This document shows positions 46,960 through 57,658 of a stretch of DNA of 64,000 bases, one piece after another. This DNA comes from Berberis thunbergii (lineage: Eukaryota; Streptophyta; Magnoliopsida; Ranunculales; Berberidaceae), in contig QNQO01001153.1 in NCBI GenBank assembly GCA_003290165.1, positions 124,001 to 188,000 on the forward strand, given 5' to 3'. The position numbers were made by a program, and so were the translations under genes. Position 1 is the first letter of the stretch, and each line of letters starts with the position of its first letter. The notes below the pieces were generated by a model. It was not told the DNA's origin. It saw nothing but the letters and a program-made list of their open reading frames with translations, and ran no database searches.

Positions 46960-48574
46960 AAAGACGTGTAACTTAAAGTTGCATTAAACTATTTTGTCCA
47001 TGTAGGACGAGACTTTTCAATAACTGTCCCTATCGATGAGCAAAAGTAATTGAAAACTGAAAACAAACTCAATTGTATCGTCAAATTCGAGAGACTGGAT
47101 GTATTTGGATGAAGCTGGTGTGCTAAACAAGATAACATGTCATACCAAAACACAAATGAGATCATCTAATAAGAAGGGTACTAAGTGAACAAAGAGTACA
47201 TATGTATTTGTAAGTAGAGTGTGTATTAAGGGTGACTTCTTATAATTTAAAATGACATGTGATACAATAACTCTGAGAGTTATATAATCCCAATAAATTA
47301 ATGAAAAAATATCTTTAATGTAAGCTTTGGGCTTTCAACATTAGGTGTGATGCATATATATTGAAATGAAGCAAGTTCTTCAGGAACTATATAAATAAAT
47401 TGTGGGCTCTTCCGGGGCCTTCAAGAAATCGAATTGCTCCAACTATGATAAACACCCTTTATATCTTAAGGGTCAATGTTGAGAAAATGTTATGACTTGT
47501 TAATAAAGTATGGTATTCCTCGTGCCTTTGACACTTCATTAATACATTGTCAAAACTTGATTAAGGCAATATATTATTGAAGAAAAATAATTGAATAAAT
47601 AAATAATTTAGCCAACCCATGCACTTTTATAATTGAGTAAATAAATAATTAAGTCAAAACATGAATAAATATCAACAATTGAAGAAAATTAAGTACATAA
47701 ATATCAAAATGTTGGGTATGCGAATTGAACTCATGCACTCTTTAAGTCATAAAGGCTAACTTTAAGTCACAACCATTAGATTTGTATATTTGGGTAAATC
47801 TCAGTAGTCTTTTATCCGCAACTCCAAACACCATCCTGATTTGTAATATAGACTAAGGTATTCCCCGTGATGTTGGCACTCAACTTACTTTGTTTTGCTA
47901 AATATCATGTACTTAACACCCTCGCCACCATCCCTAATTTCACCTTCAATTAGTTTTGAAGTGCAAGCCTATTCTAAGGTAAAAATATATAATATAAACT
48001 TTAAGAGTAGACTCGGTCAAAATTTGATTCAGTTGGAAAAAAAATTTAATGCTGAGAGCGAGCTCTCCCCTAAACCTTGAATGTGCATTAAGATGTCTGT
48101 TTAATATCTTAATAATTATGACAACCAAGTAAAATAATTATGACAGTTTTATTTTTGAGAAAAAATACACAAATTTTTCTCTCCCTCCACATGTACATTC
48201 CACTCACTTTGTCACTATTTTTTCATTTTTTTCCGTTTATAATTGTGTTATATTCACAAACATACTATATAAAATGAATCTTGACCCTCAACATATTTTT
48301 CAATTTTCAATCCTAGCCATCTTTTATCTCCAATTCTTTAAAACACCATTCTGAATTGTAATATAGTTTATGGGGAAGTGGCACTATCAATTAAACATAT
48401 ATGCAAGGATTGTGATTTCGTTTTTCAAGTTAATTTCGGTTTCTTGATTTTAAGAAATATTTTGGTGTGTAAAGAAAAAACGTAAAAATTTCGAGGATAA
48501 ATGAAATATATAATGAATTTCGAGGGTTTATTAAATATGTGAAAAAATAATATGCAAGTAAATAAATATATTAA
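46960..48574. other. AT-rich spacer
   Basis: No gene or complete element seen; short A/T runs and open frames without domains. Confidence 0.5.
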
Positions 48575-49450
48575 ACACATTCCATGAAATCAATGGTCTC
48601 ATCGTTGAAACGCGTGACATACTCTCTGAGTGTCTCATTGGATCTTTGCTTCAGAGAGAGTATGTAGTGTGGCCCTTTTTGGAGACGATGACTTCTGAAA
48701 AAAAGAGTCAGGAATTCCTTTACCAGCATGTTGAATGAAATGATCGACTTCGGCAGGAGGCTATGGAACCATGTTAATGCTGACTTCTTTAGGCTGGTAG
48801 GGAAAGTTCTTCACATCACCAACTCAGATCCTTCTTTGAGCACCATTACATGCTGGGAATGGCGCAAGTGATCGAATGGGTCGGTGGTCTCGACATAGAA
48901 GTTGAGCTTTTGAGGTGTGAACTTCTTTGGAAGAGTCTTGTTCATGATACGGTCCACGAACAGAGGAACAGAGAGGCAATATAGCACGTCTAGGTCGTGT
49001 GCCCATCTACGGAGGAGGTTCTGTGAGACGAGCTTGTCTGCCCTGAAATTCAGTTTCGCGTTAGCTATGACACATCCTCTAGTCCAATGAGAACTAGCAG
49101 GGGCTTGACTCTCATGTGCTTGATCTCTGCTGTCTTTTGGAAAAGGAAGCTTGTGTTGCTCCTGATCTTCATTAGCAGGCGGAGGGTTCTGTTGTATGAG
49201 AGCCTCTACTACTTCGACGATTTTCCATATTTGAGACTACAATAAATCTAATCTGGGGTCCATCGTCGTTGTTGCCGCACAATGGTGTGAGACTACAGCC
49301 TGTGCGTCACCGGTACCGCTGAGAGTGGCGGTATAGTGCCAGTCTGAGCGTTTGACGTGTTTCCTTGTTCTCCATTGTTGTGTGATCTGGCGGTCACCAT
49401 ATCTTTGTACGTTGAAGAGAGATGATGCTAGTGAAAAGTTAGGAACTTTG
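48575..49450 (-). pseudogene. gag remnant of the inverted Tat-like piece
   Basis: Retrotransposon capsid domain on the minus strand with one stop before RTFPTSL and further slips upstream of FVDRIMNKTLPKKF. It aligns with the gag at about 19560-19960 (same TLPKKFT/ALPRKFT, LRHYQHVM, WFHNLL words) and preserves the REYVTRFN end better than that copy. Confidence 0.8.
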
Positions 49451-50133
49451 TCATCCCCACAGACTGCGCCAAACTGATGCAGTCGATTTTTCGCTCTCGC
49501 TGACCTGCACAAGGAACTTATGTGAGCCACGGACCATCGTTGTGGTGGTCGATGGCATTCTAATGCTAAAGTCAGACAGAGATCTGAGGAAGGCGTAATG
49601 TTGTAAACAGGGGATTTGTAGCATACCTTAGCCTACTAACCTCTTGTCTAATTTATAGTGTTAGAGTCCCGAAGTCCTAGTTCGACCACGTCATCGATGG
49701 CTTAGTTTAGGGAAGAAGATCTTCATAGAGATCCTTTTCTAATTAGGAGTTGTGTTGTGAAGGGGAGTTTCCCTATTAACCTTGTGCTCCTAGATACGTA
49801 AGAGATACTTCCTGTTACTCTCCATAGAGAGAAGTCTCCATGTGTGACATATACTTTTTGCTTCCTAGTTGGAAGCAAAGTGTTGTTGTCTTGCCCGTCC
49901 GAAGCTAATTCTTGAGATACTTGACTTAGCAAGGCTTATGGGTATTGAGGATAGTTGTCAGAGGTGTGGGCTTAGCAGGATGTAATAATTTCGGGTCCGT
50001 TTGGCGGACTGCATTGTGCGAGCTTGGAACCGCTTGGGCCTTATCAGTGTTGGGCTGTCGTTTGGGCTTACTATTTCTCGAGATCATCATGACACGTGTA
50101 CGGTGTAAAAGAGAAATTGTTTTGGTGTATCAT
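48575..50133 (-). mobile_element. Inverted 5' piece of the same Tat-like family (LTR plus gag)
   Basis: The LTR at 49478-50133 (656 bp, minus strand TGATACACC...CTGCA) matches 18385-19049 over its length. TTGGCGCAGTCTGTGGGGA at about 49454-49473 is its primer site. A gag remnant follows down to about 48575: KKFTPQKLNFY, DHLRHSQHVMVLKEGSELV, a stop, then RTFPTSLKKSALTWFHSLL and NETLREYVTRFNDE. It is truncated there, losing the knuckle and everything downstream. Confidence 0.85.
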
Positions 50134-50135
50134 CA

Positions 50136-50136
<1 letters not shown>

Positions 50137-50197
<61 letters not shown>

Positions 50198-50228
50198 CAT
50201 TATTATTATTATTATTACTATTATTATT
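50137..50228. repeat. (TTA)n microsatellite beside the inverted LTR
   Basis: About 90 bp of TTA/ATT units with a few substitutions, starting 3 bp from the LTR end. It creates an artificial leucine-rich frame on the plus strand. Confidence 0.95.
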
Positions 50229-50800
50229 ATTTGTTGATCCATTAAAAAGAAATGAAAATTTTCTCAATAGTTTGGGACTTACTTTGACTGCAAAACATTA
50301 TCCAACTCTATTTTCTTTTCTTTCATTTTATCTAACCAATAATAATAGGGTGTTTTTCTTTTGGTAACCCAATTTAAATTTGAGTCAACATTTAAGCATT
50401 ATCATTATAATACTCATGGTTTTTATACAACATAGGTTCCATATACATATTTGCAATTATTGCATCACTTCTTATAACATTTTCAATATTTTTTTTATTA
50501 TATGTTGTCAACCACTACCTTGATTGAATATATAGATGTATTAGTGAAACCATGATTTGTTTTTATATTTGGTAATTTAGTAACCTATTTGGGGAGTGTC
50601 GTAGGCACGACCCAAGGACCAGGTGGCATGTCGAAGGCATGCAACTGTACCCATGCAAACGAAAGTGTATGGTCATGCCTAGACGCGTCTAGTACACTAG
50701 TAAACATAACCAAAATGAAAACTTCAATGAGAAGCTCTAACTCCTTGTAAAATACAAATCGGATTAATCTCTTTACCCCTTTACTAGTCTGACACTCACC
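50229..50800. other. Spacer with a dispersed repeat
   Basis: About 50595-50705 (GTCGTAGGCACGACC, GGTGGCATG, TGTACCCATGC, GTACACTAGTAA) is related to 18060-18170. Nothing else recognised. Confidence 0.45.
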
Positions 50801-50809
50801 AATAACTAG

Positions 50810-51500
50810 TATGTTAATAATCTTATCTGCTTGAGCAGACTACAACTCACCTTGGGGGTTTGAGAAAAGCGCCAATGAGAATGACGATAGTACTGACCTT
50901 TGGAAAAAATAACTAAATCACGGAGACATCTTTTGCTACCACAATTAGTGCCAATTGTTGACGATGAGTAAAACAATGTATATAGTATGCACATGGGAAT
51001 TCCCTAATGCTTGTAATTCATTACATGCACCATCATACCCTCGACCACGCATATCATGAATAATTGTCAGTAAAAACCTTTGATGCTTTTGTTTTAAGAG
51101 TTAATGAATAGTGTCTTCGACTCTTATAACTTCAAATGTTGTTGTATAAACCCTTCAACATCAACAAATCTTAAAACAATTGTCATTTCCTCTCTATTAA
51201 ATTCATCGCGTGCATGCTTCATCAACAAGAATGCAAAACTTGGTATGTCTGATTTGTCATGAATCTTACTTTTCACCTTATCATCTAAAATATGGAGAAC
51301 CTCTTTTTGAGTTTCAGGTGAAGTATACATCGCATTGCCTACGTTTCTAAAACAAGTTCTCCAATTGCACGGTTCATTTATCCCACTAGTTGCACTAGTT
51401 CAACAAAATTACCACGGTTAATGGAACAAAACGATTCATTGTGTCATCTAAAACTAGATTCTTGGAATACATGCTATCAAATGCATGTTAGAGATTGTGC
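50810..51500 (-). pseudogene. hAT transposase (DUF4371/ZMYM1-like) relic
   Basis: Minus-strand text from high to low coordinates: RGNFVELVQLVG-like words in shifting frames near 51420-51370, YTSPETQKEVLHIL from 51324, DEFNREEMTIVLRFVDVEGF near 51200-51145, MRGRGYDGACNELQAL near 51055-51010, and an HCLAHRLQLAL-like stretch near 50970-50930. This is the order seen in plant hAT transposases of the DUF4371 type (NRGNF...SP.IQKE...LRFVD..G....RGQGYDGASNM). Several stops and shifts; inactive. The TRIM at 51588 adjoins it. Confidence 0.75.
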
Positions 51501-52451
51501 ATTCATTACTTCACGATATTTTGAGATGGTTTCATCAAGTCCCCATAAGTTTTTGACAACAAACGAATATGTTTTATATGAGATACCTGTTAGAGATGTT
51601 GGAAAGAATTGAACAAGTTAGTGCCACATCAAGTAGTGAGCCAAGTGAAGTGAAGTTAATAAGTGATTGGATATGTCTCAAATAATGACGAGGCCTTTTT
51701 GGGGCAGTTGAAGGAGTTGAGCCCCGTTCATAAAAACCCCACACTCGAGAACAATGGTTGTTTAAGTTGGGGACAATATCGTTGCTTGAGACATGTCATG
51801 TAGTGGTGGTGTCGGGGGCTTCGCAGCTTCACCTCGAGCACAACAAGTGGTATCAAAGCCGATGGTTTGACTAGGCTTGGAAAAGTTAGAAGTACACGTT
51901 CAGGTGGGGTTTGGTGAAGTTGGAAGTGCACGTTGAGACAAGTTGGAAGTACACGTTGAGGTGGAGCTTATCTCGGGCCAAGATAGGCTCAAGTCTCGCC
52001 AAGGTGGATATTGTTAGAGATGTTGGCGAGAATTGAACAAGTTAGTCCCACATCGAGTAGTAAGCCAAGTTGTAGCACCCCGTAATTTTTTGTACTCACT
52101 GAAAATATTTATATTTTTTTTTTGTGATTGTCGTCATTAAGTTATGGGCATACGCTATTTGTTTGATCATATGATGTGTAGTTTGTTTATTTAAGAATTT
52201 ATTTCCTACTTACCTTCCTCTACCGAATCTCGGGACGAGATTATTTTGAGTTGTATATATTGTAATACCCGCCTAATTAAATAAATAAATAAAAAAAAAA
52301 ATTCTTTTGTAAACCCTAATGTGGATGGGTTGCTACTAAATTGTATTTGGGCTTGATTTTGGGCTTTTATTAAACTAATAAGTAGGGTTTTTATTTTGTT
52401 AAAGAGGGTGGGTGCATTCCGAAGTTCGGTGGGGGCAAATAGCCACCCACC

Positions 52452-52459
52452 TTATAAAG
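52452..52459 (+). promoter_or_regulatory. TATA box of the 3.4-kb LTR-like unit
   Basis: TTATAAAG preceded by CCACC and followed about 20-30 bp later by a long pyrimidine tract (52470-52530), a typical LTR promoter arrangement. It points toward the ERS1 fragment about 450 bp downstream. Confidence 0.5.
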
Positions 52460-52909
52460 AGAAAAACCCTATTTCTTTTTTTTTTTCTTTTTCTCTCCTT
52501 ATTTTCTCCTTCATTTTCCCTTTTCCCATCTTCATGATTTTTCTCAATGGTGGCTGATGGTGAGACGGCGATAGGGGCTGCGATACAAGAAGACTGTGAA
52601 GAAAGAGTTGAGCTGAAACTTGCTGCGCAGGAAGAGGAAGATATTGAAAATTAAATAAATTAAGGAGAGAGCTGGTTGGCGATGTGGCTGTGAAGGCGAG
52701 GTCTGCAAAATAGGAGAAGATAACAACGATGAGATGGTGGTGTGGTGGTTGGTTTGTTGAAAGAGAGGAAAAAGGAGGTGGACTTATGCAGATCCATCTT
52801 GGGCTCGCATTGCAGCTCTGTTCCAGTTGTAGTTTCTTGTGCAGAAGCAGATGATGGGGCAGTAGAAAAACTCAGAGTTGTTGCTTACTAACAATGGAAA
52901 TGCTGGAAC

Positions 52910-53255
52910 ATGGAGTCCTGTGACTGTATCGAGTCGCAATGGCCTGCTGATGAGCTGTTGGTGAAATATCAGTATATATCAGACTTTTTCATTGCACTCG
53001 CCTACTTCTCCATTCCTCTGGAGCTGATTTATTTTGTGCAAAAATCTGCTTTTTTTCCATATAGATGGGTCCTCATGCAGTTTGGTGCTTTTATTGTCCT
53101 TTGTGGAGCAACCCATTTTATAAATTTGTGGACTTTCTCTATGCACTCATAAATTCTTGCAATCGTGATGACAATTGCAACAATTTCCACTGCTGTTGTT
53201 TCATGTGCAACAACTCTAATGCTTGTTAACATTATTCCCGATCTGTTGACGGCTG
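52910..53255 (+). pseudogene. ERS1: ERS1-type ethylene receptor N-terminal fragment in an LTR-like unit
   Basis: Begins with the true receptor start, MESCDCIE, and runs 80 codons through all three transmembrane helices of the ethylene-binding domain. Conserved text includes [40 protein letters not shown] and [12 protein letters not shown]. The copper-binding Cys65 and His69 fall at exactly their canonical positions. Codon 81, normally Lys or Arg of the HSK/HSR motif, is TAA (53150-53152). Beyond it the frame continues as family text (AIVMTIA, VVSCATTLMLVNIIPDLL) to about 53250, then is lost before the GAF and kinase domains. [10 protein letters not shown] favours ERS1 over ETR1. Family members bind ethylene at the ER membrane. 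The fragment corresponds to part of one exon, so capture from DNA or RNA cannot be told apart. Confidence 0.88.
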
Positions 53256-53420
53256 TGATGGGCTAAATTGCGAGTGGATGTGAGGTTGTGATGAGGGATG
53301 TGAATGGGATGATGGCGTTGACTATGAAGGGTTATTGCGTGGATCCGTTGCGAAATCTTTTACAGTTTGCGATCTCTCCAGTGAGTTTTCTTTTACCCCT
53401 TTCAGTATTTTTTTATGTAC
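53256..53420 (+). other. Coding-like block of unknown origin after the ERS1 fragment
   Basis: An open stretch reading VMRDVNGMMALTMKGYCVDP then LRNLLQFAISPV ends at a possible GT donor near 53382. It does not continue ethylene-receptor sequence. I do not recognise it; it may be another captured exon or chance. Confidence 0.3.
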
Positions 53421-54495
53421 TCTCTCAATTTGATCTTTGTGAAGAAATATTCACAAACAATTGTTTGTTTATTTGGTAATTGGTTATGTGTTTTTGGTAT
53501 TTGTTTATGATGTTAAAGCAATGTATTATTTCTGTCTTTAGCACTTATTGCTTGGATGTGTAACAACTCTAGGACAGAATTTGCATTTGTGCTTGTAGCT
53601 TTACTTACTTTTTCAGTATTGGAGATATAAACATTGAGTCTGTGGGATGTCACATTAGGATGGTGTGGTTGTGAGTGTTGATGAAATAATTTGGGGTTTT
53701 GAGAGTTATGAAATTGGTTGTGAATATCTAAGTTTGACTGTTTATTTAGTAGCCTATATGTACAATCAAAAAGGGAAAAACAGATAGTCATTTTGGGTTT
53801 AGTTACATCTGTTAAGTTATACATGATGAACCCCCTCATCATTTAGATTGGATCAGGGGATTGAGCTTAAGTTTATTGGTTTAAACCACTAGTTGGTTTG
53901 CAATTCAACCCAAGACAAGTTTAGAAGAACCATTTTTTTTGTAAGCTTTTGTGGACTGGTGATCATAAATGTTGAATTTTGCTGCTCATTACATGGTTTT
54001 GTGTTATACAATAATCTAGCATATTATATATGCATGAATAACTAGTGAACATAATTTGATATAAGTAGATCCTTTCACTACATGATTCTATGGGTTGCAC
54101 TCGCATTCCAGCCAATTTATATTTTATTAAATAAATATTAGATATTGGATGGAATTTAACTGAGCACTTGTTTTAGCTTTAGTATTTGTATTGTTATGCG
54201 AATTGGTGTGCATACTGTTTTTCATATGATGCAAAGAGATGAGATGTGTGAATTGGCAATGTGTCAAATATTACTTGTTCCCCGAAAGAACGGTGGATAC
54301 TGTGGTTGATTTACTTATGGTTGACAAAGCGTCACCATAAAAGAGTTTTGAGGATTTATTTATTTTTATGCTCTTTTCCACAACTCCGAAAAACAAAATG
54401 TGAAAAGAAAAGAAATTTTTGTATACAGACTTGCTTGTATACTTGTGATATTATTGGGTATGCAGACTTGCTTGCATATCAGTGTACTTGCCAGT

Positions 54496-54785
54496 GATCG
54501 ACCTTCGGGTGAGATGACATGTTCCTCGAGGTGGCACCCCACTTGGAACATGTACGCTCCGAATGGTTTCGATGGCAAGGGCGGCACACTTGGGTGAGGT
54601 GTGTTCGGTGCACCGTTCCATGTGTGTTCGGTTGTACGTGTAGATTTAGGAAGAATGCTTGCCATGGATCGAACTTCGGGTGAGATGACATGTTCCTCGA
54701 GGTGGCACCCCACTTGGAACATGTACGCTCCGAGTGGTTTCGAAGGCAAGGGAGGCACACTTGGGTGAGGTGTGTTCGGCACAGG
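54496..54785 (+). repeat. 171-bp tandem duplication inside the LTR-like unit
   Basis: GATCGACCTTCGGGTGAG at 54496 recurs as GATCGAACTTCGGGTGAG at 54667. Both copies share GAGGTGGCACCCCACTTGG, GTACGCTCCGA and CACTTGGGTGAGGTGTG with few differences. The second copy is incomplete. Confidence 0.92.
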
Positions 54786-55652
54786 AGGAGAGTGCGATTG
54801 TGGAAAAGAAGCGAGATTTATTTTTGTGTATGTGCATGATTACCTTAAAGGAAGAAACTAAATGCTCATTTAACCATTGAATGAGAACTACATGTCTTCC
54901 TAAGGGTAGAAGAATGTGTTGTGTTTAATATTTCAATAATAGTCTAATATGAGTGAATTGTATTGTTGTTGCATTTATGAGGATTGATAACTCATAAACT
55001 TTATTTATTGGTAATAAATAATGCATGTTTATTTATTAGGATGATAACACCATTGCCTCATCGAGGAACTACCTGATGGTGTGGTCATTTATTGCTTGGT
55101 TTATTTTAATGTTGTCCTGTGCGGATTTATTGATTTTGGAATGAAGATTTCTCACACCAGCTTTATTGCTGACCCGAGTGAGCTTTTGCTTCTTGGGTAC
55201 ATTCCTTTTGGAATGTAGCCGAGTAGTCTTTCAGGTTTAGAGATTTTGAGCTGCAGTACTGGAGTTCTGCTAGTGAGCTAGCCATGCAAGTCTTCTCCGG
55301 GTTAGACTTTTTATTCGTTTTAGTTGTTTAGTTCATGCTGCTATTTGTTTCTGTATTATTGAATTCTCACGTCCCGAGTTTTGGGGGAAACGGATAATCC
55401 TACGTGGCTTTTGGGATTTTCGTTTCCTTCGAAAATCGGGGCGTGACACAAGTGAAGTGAAGTGAAGTTAATAAGTGATTGGATATGTCTCAATTAGTAA
55501 TGAGGCCTTTTGTGGGCAGTTGAATGAGTTGAGCCCCGTTCGTAAAAATCCCACACCTGAGCACAACGGATGTCTAGATTGGGGACAATATTGTTACTTG
55601 AGACATGTCATGGTGTCGGAGGGCTTCGCAGTCTTCACCCCCGAGCACAACA

Positions 55653-56499
55653 ATAACTTAGAAACCCTACTCTAGCTATTAGACCCATCAACTGTGAATG
55701 TTGCATACTTGGGCAGATCACTTGCAAATAAAAAGCACGGAAGACGATAAGTTGAGTATTTTTATTAAAGTATCTAGTTCTCAAACTTAGGCAAATGGGT
55801 GCCGAAAATCATGTGACACGCCTTTGTGTAGAATGTAGTTCTCAATGTTGAAAAGTTTATTCAAATTTCAAAACAGACGACAAATGTTCAAACTGTTTCG
55901 CCAACTACATCACTACCACTACTACATTGAATAAAGACATAGTATACACTCCAAATATGATAATAAAAATAAAGCCTTATTAAAAAAACCATGTTGCAAA
56001 TGATCACAAATGCAAACTATCCATCTGGCAAATGATCAAAAGTCCAATCTGACTTGATGGTTATAGTTCCCAAACGTACATCTTGTTATATACTAATATG
56101 TGAAGTTACAAAACAAAGACAATAATATTAGAGAAAACACATTTATGTGGTTCAACAAAATTGCTATATTCATGAAAAGAAACAACTTTGTTGCTTCAAA
56201 CTTAGATTACAAACTTCCTCTCAAATTCGTTTCTTGAAAGAAACTCAAATAAGAAACCAACAAAATCCTTTAAAAAAATTAACAAAGGAAAACCTAAACC
56301 AACCGAACAAAGCAAAACTCGATGTCAGGATATCTCGAATCAATAAATTGATTTTAAATACCCATGAAATTGGGTTGAACTCTCTATGAGGAATACTTTC
56401 AAATACACTGGGTCATATTTATAGCCAATTAGTTGAGGTGGGATAAGTAGGTAATTAGTCAATCCAAAGCTCATCTTCAGTTGTCCTAGGTATATATGA
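55653..56499. other. Spacer
   Basis: AT-rich sequence without a recognised gene or element; it precedes the second Tat-like element, whose 5' part is not seen. Confidence 0.45.
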
Positions 56500-57330
56500 A
56501 CAAGGGCGATGATTTCTTCATAACCCAACTCCTATTCAGGATTAGGGTTCATTATGAAAGTATATCCCCGACGGGCAGAGACTACTTCTCTCCCGCTCAA
56601 GTCCTCTTCAGGATTGAGCCAGAAAAATATAGAAATCTAGCGCGTTCGGGCGAAGATAATTATCCAAACCCAACTTTTGTTCAGGATTGGGGTCCATTAT
56701 GAAAGTCTAGTCCTGACGGGCATATATGACTTCTCTAGCTCAAGTCCTCTTCAGGATTGTGCCAGAAGAATACAAAAATCTAATTCATTTAGGCGAAGAT
56801 GATTTCTCCAAAACCCAACTCATATTCAGGATTGGGGTCCATTATGAAAGTCTAGTCCTGACGGGTATAGATGACTTATCTCCAACTCAAGTCATCTTTA
56901 AGATTGAGCCAGAAGAATACAAAAATCTAGCTTGTTTAAGCAAAAATGATTTATCAAACACCCAACTCATGTTCAAGATTGGGATCCATTATGAAAGTCT
57001 AGCCTTGACGTGTAGAGACGACTTCTCTACGGCTCAAGTCCCCTTCAGAATTGAGACAGAAGGATACATAAAGATTTTTCCAAAACCCAACTCCTATTCA
57101 AGATTGGGGTCCATTATGAAAGTCTAGGCCTGACAGGTAGATATGATTTCTCTCCAGCTCAAGTCTTCTTTAGGATTGAGCCAGTATGAAACATAAATCT
57201 AGTCCTCATGAAGACGGTTTCTCCACAATCCAACTTTTGTTCAGAATTAGGGTTTACCATGGAAGTCTAACCCAGACAAGTGGAAGCGACTTTTCTTCAA
57301 CTCAAGTCTAACCCAGACATATGGCACTGA
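56500..57330 (+). repeat. Tandem array, monomer 145 bp, six copies
   Basis: GG(G)TCCATTATGAAAG recurs at about 56546, 56691, 56836, 56981, 57108 and 57251; the first four steps are 145 bp and one copy has an 18-bp deletion. Each monomer also has CAAGTCCTCTTCAGGATTGAG and ACCCAACTC. Sequence is unrelated to the 128-bp array at 33985. Confidence 0.92.
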
Positions 57331-57658
57331 AATTCAGTCCGACAAGATATTGTTTCTTAAACACCCTAACTACTATACAAGGTTTAGGACCATTAAGAAA
57401 GTCCAATCATCAATACAAAGATGACTTATACACAAGTTAAAATCATCTGAGAGACAATAAGTACGTCACTAAGGGAACATAACCCACATGGATAAAGGTG
57501 ACTACCACACAATTTTACTCTTCCAGAAATGAAGTTGTTTCTATTATCATATTATGAGTCCAAAAAAGCTAAAAAGGGCACCAATCCGGACCAAGCCCTA
57601 TTTCAGGTAGTGGTGACAGCTACAATGCGAACAACAAGGAAATAAATTTTTTCTTTAA

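Larger units (their letters stand above)
37941..46960 (-). mobile_element. Degenerate Ty1/copia element, split by an Athila-like element
   Basis: Minus-strand copia remnants: integrase end (about 46916-46500), linker repeats, RT (about 46000-45480), RNase H (about 45120-44742), then after the Athila insert the RNase H tail and 3' untranslated region (38275-37941, with a GGGGGAGTCATTATCAGGGG-type tract near 38185). LTRs were not identified. The 3' end abuts the truncated gypsy LTR. Confidence 0.7.
52071..55448 (+). mobile_element. 3.4-kb TG...CA unit (probable giant solo LTR) carrying an ERS1 fragment
   Basis: Begins TGTAGCACCCCG and ends CGGGGCGTGACA, an inverted-terminus pattern typical of large gypsy (Tekay-like chromovirus) LTRs, and is flanked by an exact 5-bp duplication CAAGT (52066-52070 and 55449-55453). 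No second LTR, gag or pol was found inside, so a solo LTR of unusual length is the best reading. It has a TATA box followed by a pyrimidine-rich zone, an ethylene-receptor fragment, and a 171-bp internal duplication. Whether the receptor piece belongs to the family or only to this copy cannot be told. Confidence 0.75.
51588..55652 (+). mobile_element. TRIM retroelement, second LTR split by a 3.4-kb insertion
   Basis: Miniature LTR element: LTR 51588-51845 (258 bp, TGTTAGAGATG...GAGCACAACA), primer site TGGTATCAAAGC (51848-51859, initiator tRNA-Met type), a 166-bp internal region without coding capacity, a purine-rich AAGGTGGATAT, then LTR 2 at 52012-52070 plus 55454-55652 (59 + 199 = 258 bp). 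Flanks are ATACC and ATAAC, a 5-bp duplication with one mismatch. Equal LTR lengths after removing the insert confirm the structure. Confidence 0.88.

Noticed and set aside
49945..50367. 140-residue plus-strand frame rich in leucine
   Set aside because: It is the TTA microsatellite read as Leu codons plus antisense LTR; no protein features.
54366..54782. 138-residue minus-strand frame with an internal repeat
   Set aside because: The protein repeat is simply the 171-bp DNA duplication of the LTR-like unit read in antisense.
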